Notes: a model not told the origin generated them from the letters alone. A stretch of DNA of 7,609 nucleotides from Synechococcales cyanobacterium PMM_0002 (GCA_949127925.1 CASBQX010000018.1:1-7609); one strand, 5' to 3'. Shown: positions 1 through 6,580, counted from the stretch's first letter. Made by a program: numbers and translations.

Positions 1-32
1 CATGCTCAAAAGCTAACCGTACGAACAAATTA

Positions 33-77
33 GCAAAAATAACGTAGGGGCGGTTCACGGAACCGCCCCTACGTTAT
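33..77 (-). terminator. Palindromic intrinsic terminator of the chelatase gene
   Basis: Positions 39-55 and 61-77 form a perfect 17-bp inverted repeat (right arm AACCGCCCCTACGTTAT) around a 5-nt loop, CACGG. Read on the minus strand, the GC-rich stem is followed at once by TTTTTGC-type sequence (complement of 33-38), the classic form of a rho-independent terminator. It starts 44 bases past the stop of the minus-strand chelatase gene. No T-run follows on the plus strand. The core (TAGGGGCGGTT...AACCGCCCCTA) resembles short palindromes dispersed in filamentous cyanobacterial genomes, so this may be a repeat element recruited as a terminator; that part is from memory. Confidence 0.75.
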
Positions 78-121
78 GTGTGATTTGGCGCACTCAAGTC
101 TAATGGTGCTCTGCTGACTGC

Positions 122-1336
122 TTAATGGTGATGGTGATCATCGTCATGGCTGTGGCCATCGTGCCCGTGGTGATGGTCGTGGGTGTGGGCTTTAGCCTGC
201 TCCACTGCCAACTGGGGGTTCACCGCGAGGGCTTGTTCCTCGAACAGCGCCGCAATTTGGGGATCAGCCCAGGTGGCTGCCATTTTGAGGAACTCGGGGC
301 GATCGTTGACGCAGGGCATCTGCACATAGGTCACTTCAGGATGCTTGCGGCGCAGACCGTGGATAATATGGTCTACATCTAGCAGGGTTTCGTGGTTCTC
401 GGTGGCAAAGCCAATTGGCATAAAGACCAGCGCTGTTGCCCCCAAGTCGATCAGGTTTTTGGCAGCTAGATCAGCATTGGGCTGAGTCCAATCGATCAGC
501 GGCGTTTGGTGGTTCAACCAGCCAACAGAAATCAAGGGATACCGATGGATCAGCTTTTCGCGCACCCGTTCATACAGGAATTGGCTTTCATCAATGCCAG
601 AGGTAAAGCCTTTCGCCTTGTGGGGGCACCCGTGATTCATCAGCACAATGGCTGTTTGCGATGGCAAGTGCGCCACGGCCAGATCCTGACGGATTTTTTC
701 TTCTACCATTTGCGCCATCAAGTCGATGTACTCTGGCTCGTTGTAGAAGGATGGAATATAGCGCTGCCCTTGAACCCAGTGCTGACTGCTATCGCTGAGT
801 AGGGTAAGAGCTTTGTTGACCTGTTCGACGGCAATGCCGCTAGTAAAGATGGAATCGACTACCAGCAGGGGATAAATCAGAATCTTGTCGAAGCCTTCTG
901 CTTTAACTTGGGTTAACACCTGTTCGGGTAGGAAGGGCGCGCAAAAGTTGAACGCCTTGAAGACCTTGACCCGTTCGCCCCATTTTTCCTGCAAATGCTG
1001 CTCAATGCCAGCGCGCTGTTGCTCAAAAATGGCGTTGTGGGGAGAAATAAAATGGTCGTGCTGGTGATCCCACTCGTGTAGGTCAAACATGGCCAGCAGT
1101 TTAGCCAGGGGGGGATAAATCCACAGGGGAACCGGAGCAAACTTGGCGGTCAGTAGGTTGAGCGCCTGTTCGTTATAGTTGGCAAAATCTTCGTAGCTCT
1201 CGACTTCGCCATAGCCCATTAATAGAACGGCAACGCGATCGCCCCCCTCGGGGGAATGCGAGTGATGAGTATGTCCGCCACTTTCTAACGTTTCGTTTAC
1301 GGTTTGCTGTTGCAGTTTTTCGGGAGACGCGACCAC
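122..1336 (-). CDS. Ferrochelatase-family (class II chelatase) protein with His-rich ends
   Basis: A 404-residue protein of the HemH/class II chelatase type, enzymes that insert a divalent metal into a tetrapyrrole. The C-terminal half carries two family-like motifs: VLMNHGCPH (H235 aligns with the metal-binding His of HemH) and FMPIGFATENHETLLDVD at 305-322 (E316 aligns with the HemH catalytic Glu). Before the domain lies HTHHSHS (22-28). After it, residues 384-404 are almost only His, Asp and Gly, with 12 His in 21 residues, suggesting metal binding or delivery. The chlorophyll-binding-like C-terminal segment usual in cyanobacterial HemH is not visible, so this may be a paralogue rather than the main haem ferrochelatase; the metal (Fe, Co, Ni or Zn) and substrate are unknown. 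The start is GTG at 1334-1336, chosen because AAGAGG lies 8 bases upstream. No transmembrane segment is apparent. It is probably transcribed alone: the next gene upstream is 239 bases away. Confidence 0.8.
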   Translation of the reverse strand: MVASPEKLQQQTVNETLESGGHTHHSHSPEGGDRVAVLLMGYGEVESYEDFANYNEQALNLLTAKFAPVPLWIYPPLAKLLAMFDLHEWDHQHDHFISPHNAIFEQQRAGIEQHLQEKWGERVKVFKAFNFCAPFLPEQVLTQVKAEGFDKILIYPLLVVDSIFTSGIAVEQVNKALTLLSDSSQHWVQGQRYIPSFYNEPEYIDLMAQMVEEKIRQDLAVAHLPSQTAIVLMNHGCPHKAKGFTSGIDESQFLYERVREKLIHRYPLISVGWLNHQTPLIDWTQPNADLAAKNLIDLGATALVFMPIGFATENHETLLDVDHIIHGLRRKHPEVTYVQMPCVNDRPEFLKMAATWADPQIAALFEEQALAVNPQLAVEQAKAHTHDHHHGHDGHSHDDDHHHH

Positions 1337-1344
1337 GCGGTATA

Positions 1345-1354
1345 CCTCTTCTTT
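1345..1354 (-). promoter_or_regulatory. Ribosome binding site fixing the GTG start of the chelatase gene
   Basis: On the minus strand AAAGAAGAGG ends 8 bases before the GTG at 1336-1334. It is one of only two good Shine-Dalgarno sequences in the window and supports GTG as the start; no ATG lies nearby in frame. Further upstream, TTGACT (complement of 1398-1403) could be a -35 element, but the hexamer 17 bases on (CTTCAT) is a poor -10, so I do not call a promoter. Confidence 0.6.
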
Positions 1355-1462
1355 AAATAATCGAATCGACTGTCATGAAGATCAAACTTAGCGTCTGAGT
1401 CAACGGTTGAATGGCCACAGGGTCTCGCCCTGCACCAAATCAAACGCCAGCAGCGCTGTCAT

Positions 1463-1499
1463 GCCCTTTTAGGGTAACATCCCCCTCTGGGGGATGGGC
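1463..1499. terminator. Compound hairpin in the spacer between reductase and chelatase genes
   Basis: CATCCCCC (1478-1485) and GGGGGATG (1489-1496) form a perfect 8-bp stem with a TCT loop. Just left of it, CCCTTTTAGGG folds into a smaller hairpin, and GCCC (1463-1466) can instead pair with GGGC (1496-1499). It lies about 80 bases past the reductase stop on the minus strand and could end that transcript, but no T-run follows the stem, so a rho-independent terminator is not proven. It could equally be leader structure for the chelatase gene. Confidence 0.35.
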
Positions 1500-1552
1500 G
1501 CAGAAAAGCTGAAATCTATCTGGAGAAATGCTCACCCAGGTTTAGCCGCCCT

Positions 1553-1576
1553 ATCTGAGTTGCCATCTGAGTTGCC
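1553..1576. repeat. Perfect 12-bp tandem duplication at the end of the reductase gene
   Basis: ATCTGAGTTGCC occurs twice head to tail (1553-1564 and 1565-1576). The second copy ends on the last base of the reductase's TAG stop (complement of 1576-1578), so the duplication lies just outside the reading frame and leaves the protein intact. A one-mismatch copy, ATTTGAGTTGCC, occurs at 3363-3374 in the divergent spacer. This looks like a recent slippage or small duplication. Confidence 0.6.
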
Positions 1577-2703
1577 TAGTCCCATAAACGGCGGCGAGGG
1601 GTGCCTCCTAGTCGAGCATGGCTATCCCGCAGCAGCTGGGGGATATCTAGCGTTTCAGGGCAGCGGGGCAGGCAGTCGCCACAGTCGGTGCAGCGATCGC
1701 CTGTGCGCCCTGGAAACCAGTGACCCGCTTTTTCAAACATGCCGTAGCGGTAGCTGCCGTAAGCGGTCATGTCGTAGGCGACGGCTAGGTTGCGCAGCCG
1801 CAGCACTTCAGGAATGTTGATTTCCTCGGGGCAGGGCAGACAGGCATGGCACTGGCTACAGCGATCGCGTCCCAAAACCGCCTGCTGCTGCTCTAGATGT
1901 TCCAGGATCTGTGCCTCTGCCTGCGTCAAAGGCTCGTCTTGGTCAGCCACGGCTAAAGAAGCATCAAGTTCGTCGGGAGTGGCTGCACCAAGGCTGAGAG
2001 TGCTAATCCGGCGATCGCTGAGTAGAAACCGATAGCCCACCTCTAACGGCGTCAGCGGATGACACAGGGCTTGCAGCGTTGCCGATGGCGTGTAGAGCAA
2101 GCCACCTTTATCGGCTGGCGAGATGATAAAAATTCCTAGATCTTGCTGAGCTGCCAGGGCGATCGCAGGTGCATTGCGCTGGTTGAAATAGTAATAGTGC
2201 AGGTTGATGAACGAAAACTGATCGGTAGCGATCGCCCGCAAAATAATATCTAGCGGGGCATGGGTTGAAAATCCCACATGGCGGACATGCCCGGTGGCGA
2301 TCGCCTGCCGCACTGCGGCCATGCACCCATCTGCCGCCTCTATCCAGGCCAGATGCTCCCAGGTGTTTAGCCCATGAATGGCCAAACAGTCGATATACTC
2401 TAGCCCCAACCGCTCTAGCGACTGCTCAATTGCCTGCGCCATCGTTGCCGCATCGGGCGTCGGCGGAATTTTGGTGGTGATGTAAAGCTGCTCGCGCGCC
2501 GCGCCCACGCCTTGCCGCAGAGCCGCTCCCAAATACGGCTCGCTATTCCCATAGCCTTGAGCCGTTTCAATATGATTGATGCCAAACGCGATCGCCCGCT
2601 CTATGGTCTGTTGAGCTATTTCTGCCGACGCCAAGCAGCGCATCATCCCCAGAGAGAACAAGGACAGCCGCAGCTCAGTTTTGCCAAAACGACGGAAACG
2701 CAT
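1576..2703 (-). CDS. Aldo/keto reductase with C-terminal double iron-sulfur domain
   Basis: A 375-residue NAD(P)H-type aldo/keto reductase barrel (about 1-255) fused to a ferredoxin-like tail (about 280-355). Candidate catalytic residues are E46 and Y51 in HIETAQGYGNSE, K78 in YITTKIPP and H110 in LAIHGLN. Position 46 is Glu where classical AKRs have Asp; from memory this occurs in this iron-sulfur subgroup. The tail has two four-cysteine sets, C282/C285/C288/C291 and C338/C341/C344/C348, each followed by P and an IP motif (INIP, LDIP), as expected for two [4Fe-4S] clusters. A soluble cytoplasmic oxidoreductase is likely; the substrate is unknown. I chose ATG at 2701-2703 (MRFRRFGKTE, the usual family start) over an in-frame TTG at 2763 whose 20 extra residues look non-conserved; no clear Shine-Dalgarno is seen. 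The nuclease-family gene ends 63 bases upstream on the same strand, so co-transcription is possible. The gene carries seven HIP1 octamers. Confidence 0.88.
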   Translation of the reverse strand: MRFRRFGKTELRLSLFSLGMMRCLASAEIAQQTIERAIAFGINHIETAQGYGNSEPYLGAALRQGVGAAREQLYITTKIPPTPDAATMAQAIEQSLERLGLEYIDCLAIHGLNTWEHLAWIEAADGCMAAVRQAIATGHVRHVGFSTHAPLDIILRAIATDQFSFINLHYYYFNQRNAPAIALAAQQDLGIFIISPADKGGLLYTPSATLQALCHPLTPLEVGYRFLLSDRRISTLSLGAATPDELDASLAVADQDEPLTQAEAQILEHLEQQQAVLGRDRCSQCHACLPCPEEINIPEVLRLRNLAVAYDMTAYGSYRYGMFEKAGHWFPGRTGDRCTDCGDCLPRCPETLDIPQLLRDSHARLGGTPRRRLWD

Positions 2704-2766
2704 AGCAGGTATAGGTGAGGGATTTAGGTAGTCAGAAAGTGGCAGGTGTACCCTGCTTCCCAACCT

Positions 2767-3276
2767 TTAATTTCCCCCATCTCCACTCTTCGACGGCCCC
2801 CGCTGCGTAAAATCTTCTGGGCGCAGGTTCGAGAGAAAATCACGAAATTCCTGCCGTTCTGCTTCATCAGCATCGCGGTCTACTGGGATAGAGGCATCTG
2901 CCACCACTTCTTCCATCACCCAGATCGGGCTATGGGTGCGCAGGGCAATGGCGATCGCATCACTAGGTCGAGCGTCCAGCTCTTTTCTAACTTCGCCTTG
3001 GCGCACAGTCAAAATGGCGTAGAACGTGTTGTCTTGTAGAGAATGAATGACCACACGTTCAACGGACATGTCCCATTCGTTCATTAGGTTGACGACTAGG
3101 TCATGCGTGAGGGGACGAGGCGGTGTTTGGTTTTCTAGGGCATTGGCGATCGCCCTCGCCTGATCTTGAGCAATGTAGATGGGAAGTTGCCGTCGCTCCG
3201 AAGCATCCCTCAGCAGCACGATTGGATTACGGGTTGCTGCTTCGAGGGCAATTCCAGCGACTTTCATTTCAATCAT
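2767..3276 (-). CDS. Bifunctional nuclease family (DUF151/BFN) protein
   Basis: A 169-residue protein whose first ~130 residues match the bifunctional nuclease fold: MKVAGIALE with a following VLLRDASERRQLPIYI (20-35), RPLTHDL (54-60) and LDARPSDAIAIALR (100-113), the most diagnostic family motif. The tail (131-169) is acidic then rich in Gly, Ser and Lys, and is probably disordered. Relatives in plants (BBD1 type) were reported to have RNase and DNase activity, while the bacterial role is poorly known; function here is by family only. No signal peptide or membrane segment is seen. The start ATG (3274-3276) is backed by AGAGG 8 bases upstream; the third codon after it is a second possible ATG (M4). 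It is the first gene of the leftward group and is divergent from ribE. Confidence 0.88.
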   Translation of the reverse strand: MIEMKVAGIALEAATRNPIVLLRDASERRQLPIYIAQDQARAIANALENQTPPRPLTHDLVVNLMNEWDMSVERVVIHSLQDNTFYAILTVRQGEVRKELDARPSDAIAIALRTHSPIWVMEEVVADASIPVDRDADEAERQEFRDFLSNLRPEDFTQRGPSKSGDGGN

Positions 3277-3465
3277 TCACTTAGCCTCTAGAATCCGTTG
3301 AGCAATCAGGAAATGGAACCTCAGCGCGGACGGACTGGAGTGAAATCGGCTCAAATTGGCAGATTTGAGTTGCCTCCACACCATAACGTCCAGCCCTATA
3401 ACCCAATGCATCCCACCTAAAATCCTGACGATTTAGCGAGCCAGAATAAAAAGGGTATATTCATA

Positions 3466-3693
3466 CTAGCCTCGGTAGGGATGATCAAGATCTAAATTAA
3501 AAGCGGCTTTAATCGGCTCCAACCTCAAGATATTGTCTTTAAGCTTAAAAGTAAGCTCAAAATCATCCTTAAGCTCAAGGCAGACTACTAAAAATATTAT
3601 ATTGAACTTAAGTATGCCCTGAAGTTGGGATGAATCCCTATTATCAATTTTGAAGGTTTGACAAAGAATAGGGAAACAGTTTGCCTTCATCAT
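3466..3693 (-). CDS. Possible small hypothetical protein, 75 residues
   Basis: An ATG-started ORF with an in-frame TAA three codons before it. The product starts MMKANCFPILCQTFKI and has a hydrophobic stretch (about 31-39), then a charged repeat-like part, ELKDDFELTFKLKDN, in which LKD recurs. I recognise no family. Against it: no Shine-Dalgarno at the start (an AGGAGG on this strand at 3729-3734 is too far away), low-GC codons unlike the neighbours, and location in a divergent spacer where AT-rich sequence opens ORFs by chance. For it: protein-like composition, and internal nucleotide repeats spaced in multiples of three. It may be a real small gene, a decayed fragment of a transferred gene, or chance. 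Confidence 0.27.
   Translation of the reverse strand: MMKANCFPILCQTFKIDNRDSSQLQGILKFNIIFLVVCLELKDDFELTFKLKDNILRLEPIKAAFNLDLDHPYRG
3540..3578. repeat. Three TAAGCTYAA motifs
   Basis: TAAGCTTAA (3540-3548), TAAGCTCAA (3552-3560) and TAAGCTCAA (3570-3578) lie 12 and 18 bases apart, start to start. In the possible minus-strand ORF they encode repeated Leu-Lys/Glu-Leu pairs. They could be coding repeats or a row of protein-binding sites between the divergent promoters; the sequence does not decide. Confidence 0.4.
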
Positions 3694-3760
3694 GCAGGAT
3701 TAAAGAGTTAGCACCTGAATCAATAGATCCTCCTCATCCCTAAAATACCGTTTGCAAACT

Positions 3761-4462
3761 ATGTTTACTGGATTGATTCAGGCCATTGGCACAGTTCATC
3801 CGTGGGGAGAAAATGAGCTTCAAATTGCCTGTGAACCGGGCGGCGATCGCCTTCTATTGGGGTTGGAGTTGGGCGATAGTGTGGCCGTAGACGGCGTTTG
3901 CTTGACCGTAACGCAGATTCTGGCAACGGGTTTTGTGGCGGCTGTTTCTCCCGAGACCCTCGATCGCACAGTTTTAAACCAGCGACTAGACAGCACTCCG
4001 GTGAATCTGGAACCGTCGCTACGGGTGGGGAGCAAGCTGGGAGGGCATTTTGTCACGGGGCATGTGGATGGCGTCGGATATTTAGAGGCATCCACCCAGA
4101 CGGCCACATCCTGGGAAATGAGCTTTACGGTAGCTGATCCCCGGGCTTCACGCTACATAGTGCCCAAGGGTAGCATTAGCATTAATGGCATCAGCCTCAC
4201 TGTAGCGGATTGCAACCCGACAGGCCGCTGGTTTAAGGTGGCTGTGATTCCGCTGACCTATGCAGAGACAAATTTGAGCTATCTGAAGGTGGGCGATCGC
4301 GTCAATTTAGAGGGAGATGTCTTGGGCAAGTACGTGGAAAAATTTCTGCGGCTGGGAACGTCTCCCAATCCCACTGCCGTAGCCCAACTAGAAGATCTGC
4401 TCTCTGCCTCCGAGGCTGAGACGCTCACCCCCGCCTTCCTCGCAGAGCACGGGTATAGTTAA
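3761..4462 (+). CDS. ribE: Riboflavin synthase alpha subunit
   Basis: A 233-residue protein that converts two molecules of 6,7-dimethyl-8-ribityllumazine into riboflavin plus a pyrimidinedione, the last step of vitamin B2 synthesis feeding FMN and FAD. It has the expected two lumazine-binding barrels in tandem: the first with MFTGLIQ at the very start, DGVCLTV (44-50) and GGHFVTGHVDG (94-104); the second with VPKGSISINGISLTV (134-148) and VNLEGDVLGKYVEK (181-194). The C-terminal extension (about 200-233) makes it slightly longer than typical 200-220-residue members. ATG at 3761 is chosen over an in-frame TTG three codons upstream because MFTG is the invariant family start; no Shine-Dalgarno is visible. 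No FMN-riboswitch-like leader is seen. The cytochrome gene follows after 48 bases without a clear terminator, so read-through is possible. It is the alpha-type synthase (ribE, called ribC in E. coli). Confidence 0.95.
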   Translation: MFTGLIQAIGTVHPWGENELQIACEPGGDRLLLGLELGDSVAVDGVCLTVTQILATGFVAAVSPETLDRTVLNQRLDSTPVNLEPSLRVGSKLGGHFVTGHVDGVGYLEASTQTATSWEMSFTVADPRASRYIVPKGSISINGISLTVADCNPTGRWFKVAVIPLTYAETNLSYLKVGDRVNLEGDVLGKYVEKFLRLGTSPNPTAVAQLEDLLSASEAETLTPAFLAEHGYS

Positions 4463-4510
4463 GTTTTTACTCAGTTTTTTACACCGTGCCCCCTAAGCCC
4501 CATCTCTATA

Positions 4511-4846
4511 ATGAAATTTGCTTGCCTGACTCTATGCCTTTTGTGTTGGCTAATTCCTGGCTGCGTTATGCCTGCTTGGGCTGGCGATTTGGAAAATGGT
4601 GCCCAGGTGTTTGAGGTGCATTGCATGGGCTGCCATCTCAACGGTGGCAACATCATTCGCGGCGGCAAGAACCTAAAACAGAAAGCGTTGGAGCGAAATG
4701 GCTATGGAACCTCAGAGGCGATCGCCCAAATTGTCACCAACGGCAAAGCCAATATGTCTGCCTATAAAACTCGGCTAACTCCCGCCGAAATTGCAGATGT
4801 AGCCGCCTATGTGCTGCAACAGGCTGGGCAAAATTGGCCTCACTAA
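4511..4846 (+). CDS. Cytochrome c6-like soluble electron carrier, secreted
   Basis: A 111-residue preprotein with a signal peptide (about 1-24, hydrophobic CLTLCLLCWLIPG, likely cleavage at AWA^GD) for export to the thylakoid lumen or periplasm. The mature ~87-residue class I cytochrome has the haem site CMGCH (C38, C41, H42), axial Met M82, VTNGK (75-79) and the terminal helix ADVAAYVLQQA, all typical of cytochrome c6, which carries electrons to photosystem I or the terminal oxidase. It differs from standard PetJ: the usual MPAF is MSAY, and the Gln that tunes haem potential just before VTNGK is Ile (I74). This fits the c6B/c6C paralogue group better than canonical c6, so I leave out the symbol petJ. 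The start ATG has no Shine-Dalgarno. ribE lies 48 bases upstream, and murJ converges 57 bases downstream. Confidence 0.88.
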   Translation: MKFACLTLCLLCWLIPGCVMPAWAGDLENGAQVFEVHCMGCHLNGGNIIRGGKNLKQKALERNGYGTSEAIAQIVTNGKANMSAYKTRLTPAEIADVAAYVLQQAGQNWPH

Positions 4847-4855
4847 ACCAACGTG

Positions 4856-4874
4856 TGGCTCAACCTTGAGGCCA
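4856..4874 (+). terminator. Weak hairpin after the cytochrome gene
   Basis: TGGCTC (4856-4861) can pair with GAGGCCA (4868-4874) with one bulged G and an AACCTT loop, ten bases after the cytochrome stop. It is followed by purines rather than a T-run, so a terminator role in the plus direction is only a possibility. Confidence 0.25.
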
Positions 4875-4879
4875 GAGAG

Positions 4880-4910
4880 AAAAACCAGAGAGCTATTAAG
4901 GCTCTACTGG
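4880..4910 (-). terminator. Intrinsic terminator of murJ
   Basis: CCAG-AGAGC (4885-4893) pairs with GCTCT-A-CTGG (4901-4910): nine base pairs with one bulged A and a 7-nt loop. On the minus strand the stem is followed directly by TTTTT (complement of 4880-4884), as in a rho-independent terminator. The stem overlaps the murJ stop codon (4904-4906), so termination begins within the end of the gene, a compact arrangement in a 57-base convergent gap. Confidence 0.65.
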
Positions 4911-6580
4911 CTTCTATTCTTCAAGAATCGCTGACGAATGCGGTTGATAAACATATCCACTTCGGGTAGGTGAAGGCGGCTGACCAAGAACGCATAGACG
5001 CCCAGCCCCACCGCTCCGGCAAGACACAGCTGTGACAGCAAATTGAAGAATCCCTCAGTGCCCCACAGCCGCTCACAGCCACGCAGTGTGCCCCAAGCCG
5101 CTAGCCCTGAAGCTCCACTACTCAGAGCCAGTAGCGCGATCGGTGCGGCCCACTGCCGCAGCGACAGACCGTTGAGCCGACGATCTAACACCGCTAACAT
5201 CACCACCATTGAGATCACATTGACGCCAACTGTGGCTAGCACCAACCCCACAGCTCCAAACGGTTTGACCAGGATAAAATCCAGCACAGCGTTGAGAAAA
5301 ATATTAACGATGCTAATGCGAAAGGGCGTGTTGGCATCTTCTAGGGCATAAAACACCCGCACCAGCACGTCTCGACCCAAATACACAAACATCCCCACGG
5401 CGTAGGCGATCAAGATGGTTGCCGTGAAGGTTGAATCTTCTAAGCGAAAGGCGTAGCGCTCGTAGACTACTCGCGTTAGGGGCAGCGATAGGGCGCAGAT
5501 CAATGCACTGAAGGGTAGCATTGTCAGCGCTGTTATCATCAAGCCTTGGCGAATCCGCAACTTTAGCTCTGGCCACTGTTCGGGTACGGCCAGTCGAGAA
5601 AAGAGGGGCAGCAGGGGCACTAAAATGACGTTAGAAAAAATTCCTAGCGGTGTGAGTGCCAGGAGTCCGGCATAGCCCATCGCAGACACGGCTGCCGCTG
5701 CATTGGGAATAAAGGACGCAAAGAATAAATCAGTCCACACGTTGATCTGCATCATGCCCGACGAAAAGGTCGCAGGTCCCATGATGTTGATTACTTCCTT
5801 GACGGCAGGGTCGCGGAAATTGAAGCGGAGATGCAGCCCGCCTAATCCTGACTTCCACTGCGCAGGCAGCTGCACCAGCCATTGCAGCAGCCCTCCCGCT
5901 AGGGTTGACCACGCTAAGACTGCCCCGCCTAGCATGGCGTATTGGGGGTCTGAAATGCGATCGCCCAAATACCAGGCCAGCCCGCCGAGTCCAATCAGCA
6001 CGGTAACGCTGGTAAACAGGGGGCTGATCGAGGGCAACCAGTATTGATTGGTCGCATTTAAGGTGCCAAAACCGATGCCGATCAGCCCAGCTAGCGTGGC
6101 CATAGGAGCCATAATTTGAAACTGTTGGATGGCGATCGCCTTGGTTTGTTGCAGCACCTGAAATGTTTCTGGCGTCATGCCGTTACGGGTCGCTTCAGCA
6201 GCGCTAATGAATAGCCCTGGAGCCACCACAGTCATGATCGGCTGTGCAAAGAAAAATAGCCCGACCGATACCAGCAGCAAAATGCCGACGACCAGCGTCG
6301 TAATTCCTTCTACGATCGGCGCAACTTCTTCCCGTTTCCGTTTGGCCAACACGCTGACGATCGCACTGTGAAAGGGGCCGTTGATCCCGCCTAGCAAAAT
6401 CAGCAAAAAGCCAGGAATCACATAGGAAAAATTGAACGCGCCAAATGCAGGGCCTACCCCAAATGCAGCAGCGATCGCCTGTTGTCGAAATAGGCCAAAT
6501 AGCTTGCTGATGATTGTGGCAACTGCCACAATGCCAGCAATTCCAGCTAGCGATCGGGAGGGCTGTTTAATGTCAGACAC
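4904..6580 (-). CDS. murJ: MurJ (MviN) lipid II flippase
   Basis: A 558-residue integral inner-membrane protein of the MOP exporter superfamily, which flips the peptidoglycan precursor lipid II to the outer face of the membrane. Hydrophobic segments run along the whole length, consistent with the family's ~14 helices. Recognisable family stretches are GLFRQQAIAAAFG (29-41, with the conserved Arg at 32), MGPATFSSGMMQINVW (267-282), PLGIFSNVILVPLLPLFSR (311-329) and RVFYALEDANTPF (408-420). It is slightly longer than the usual 510-540 residues, with a loop around 127-145. The start is GTG (6578-6580); an in-frame TAA lies five codons upstream, leaving GTG as the best choice, though no Shine-Dalgarno is seen. 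It is transcribed alone toward the cytochrome gene, and an intrinsic terminator overlaps its stop. Confidence 0.93.
   Translation of the reverse strand: MSDIKQPSRSLAGIAGIVAVATIISKLFGLFRQQAIAAAFGVGPAFGAFNFSYVIPGFLLILLGGINGPFHSAIVSVLAKRKREEVAPIVEGITTLVVGILLLVSVGLFFFAQPIMTVVAPGLFISAAEATRNGMTPETFQVLQQTKAIAIQQFQIMAPMATLAGLIGIGFGTLNATNQYWLPSISPLFTSVTVLIGLGGLAWYLGDRISDPQYAMLGGAVLAWSTLAGGLLQWLVQLPAQWKSGLGGLHLRFNFRDPAVKEVINIMGPATFSSGMMQINVWTDLFFASFIPNAAAAVSAMGYAGLLALTPLGIFSNVILVPLLPLFSRLAVPEQWPELKLRIRQGLMITALTMLPFSALICALSLPLTRVVYERYAFRLEDSTFTATILIAYAVGMFVYLGRDVLVRVFYALEDANTPFRISIVNIFLNAVLDFILVKPFGAVGLVLATVGVNVISMVVMLAVLDRRLNGLSLRQWAAPIALLALSSGASGLAAWGTLRGCERLWGTEGFFNLLSQLCLAGAVGLGVYAFLVSRLHLPEVDMFINRIRQRFLKNRSQ

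Larger units (their letters stand above)
3277..3760. other. AT-rich divergent spacer between BFN and ribE genes
   Basis: This 484-base region should contain the promoters of both the leftward nuclease/reductase group and rightward ribE. Visible items: an inverted repeat CTCAAAT/ATTTGAG (3350-3356 and 3363-3369) in the likely leader of the nuclease gene; a TAAAAT (3741-3746) that could be a -10 for ribE with a very short leader but lacks a convincing -35; and a TATATT at about 3456-3461. The part from about 3430 to 3700 is clearly more AT-rich than the flanking genes, contains no HIP1 site and holds a possible 75-residue ORF, listed separately. No operator can be assigned. Confidence 0.6.

Noticed and set aside
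125..382. Plus-strand ORF starting MVMVIIVMAVAIVPVVMVV, resembling a membrane protein
   Set aside because: It is the antisense of the CAT/CAC histidine codons of the chelatase tail; the hydrophobicity is an artefact of the opposite strand.
2704..2763. 20-residue N-terminal extension of the reductase from a TTG start
   Set aside because: The family starts at MRFRRFGKT, and the extension has no conserved character and no ribosome binding site.
4538..4570. LIPGC in the cytochrome signal peptide as a lipoprotein lipobox
   Set aside because: Pro at the position before Gly-Cys is atypical, and a normal AWA^GD cleavage site follows six residues later.
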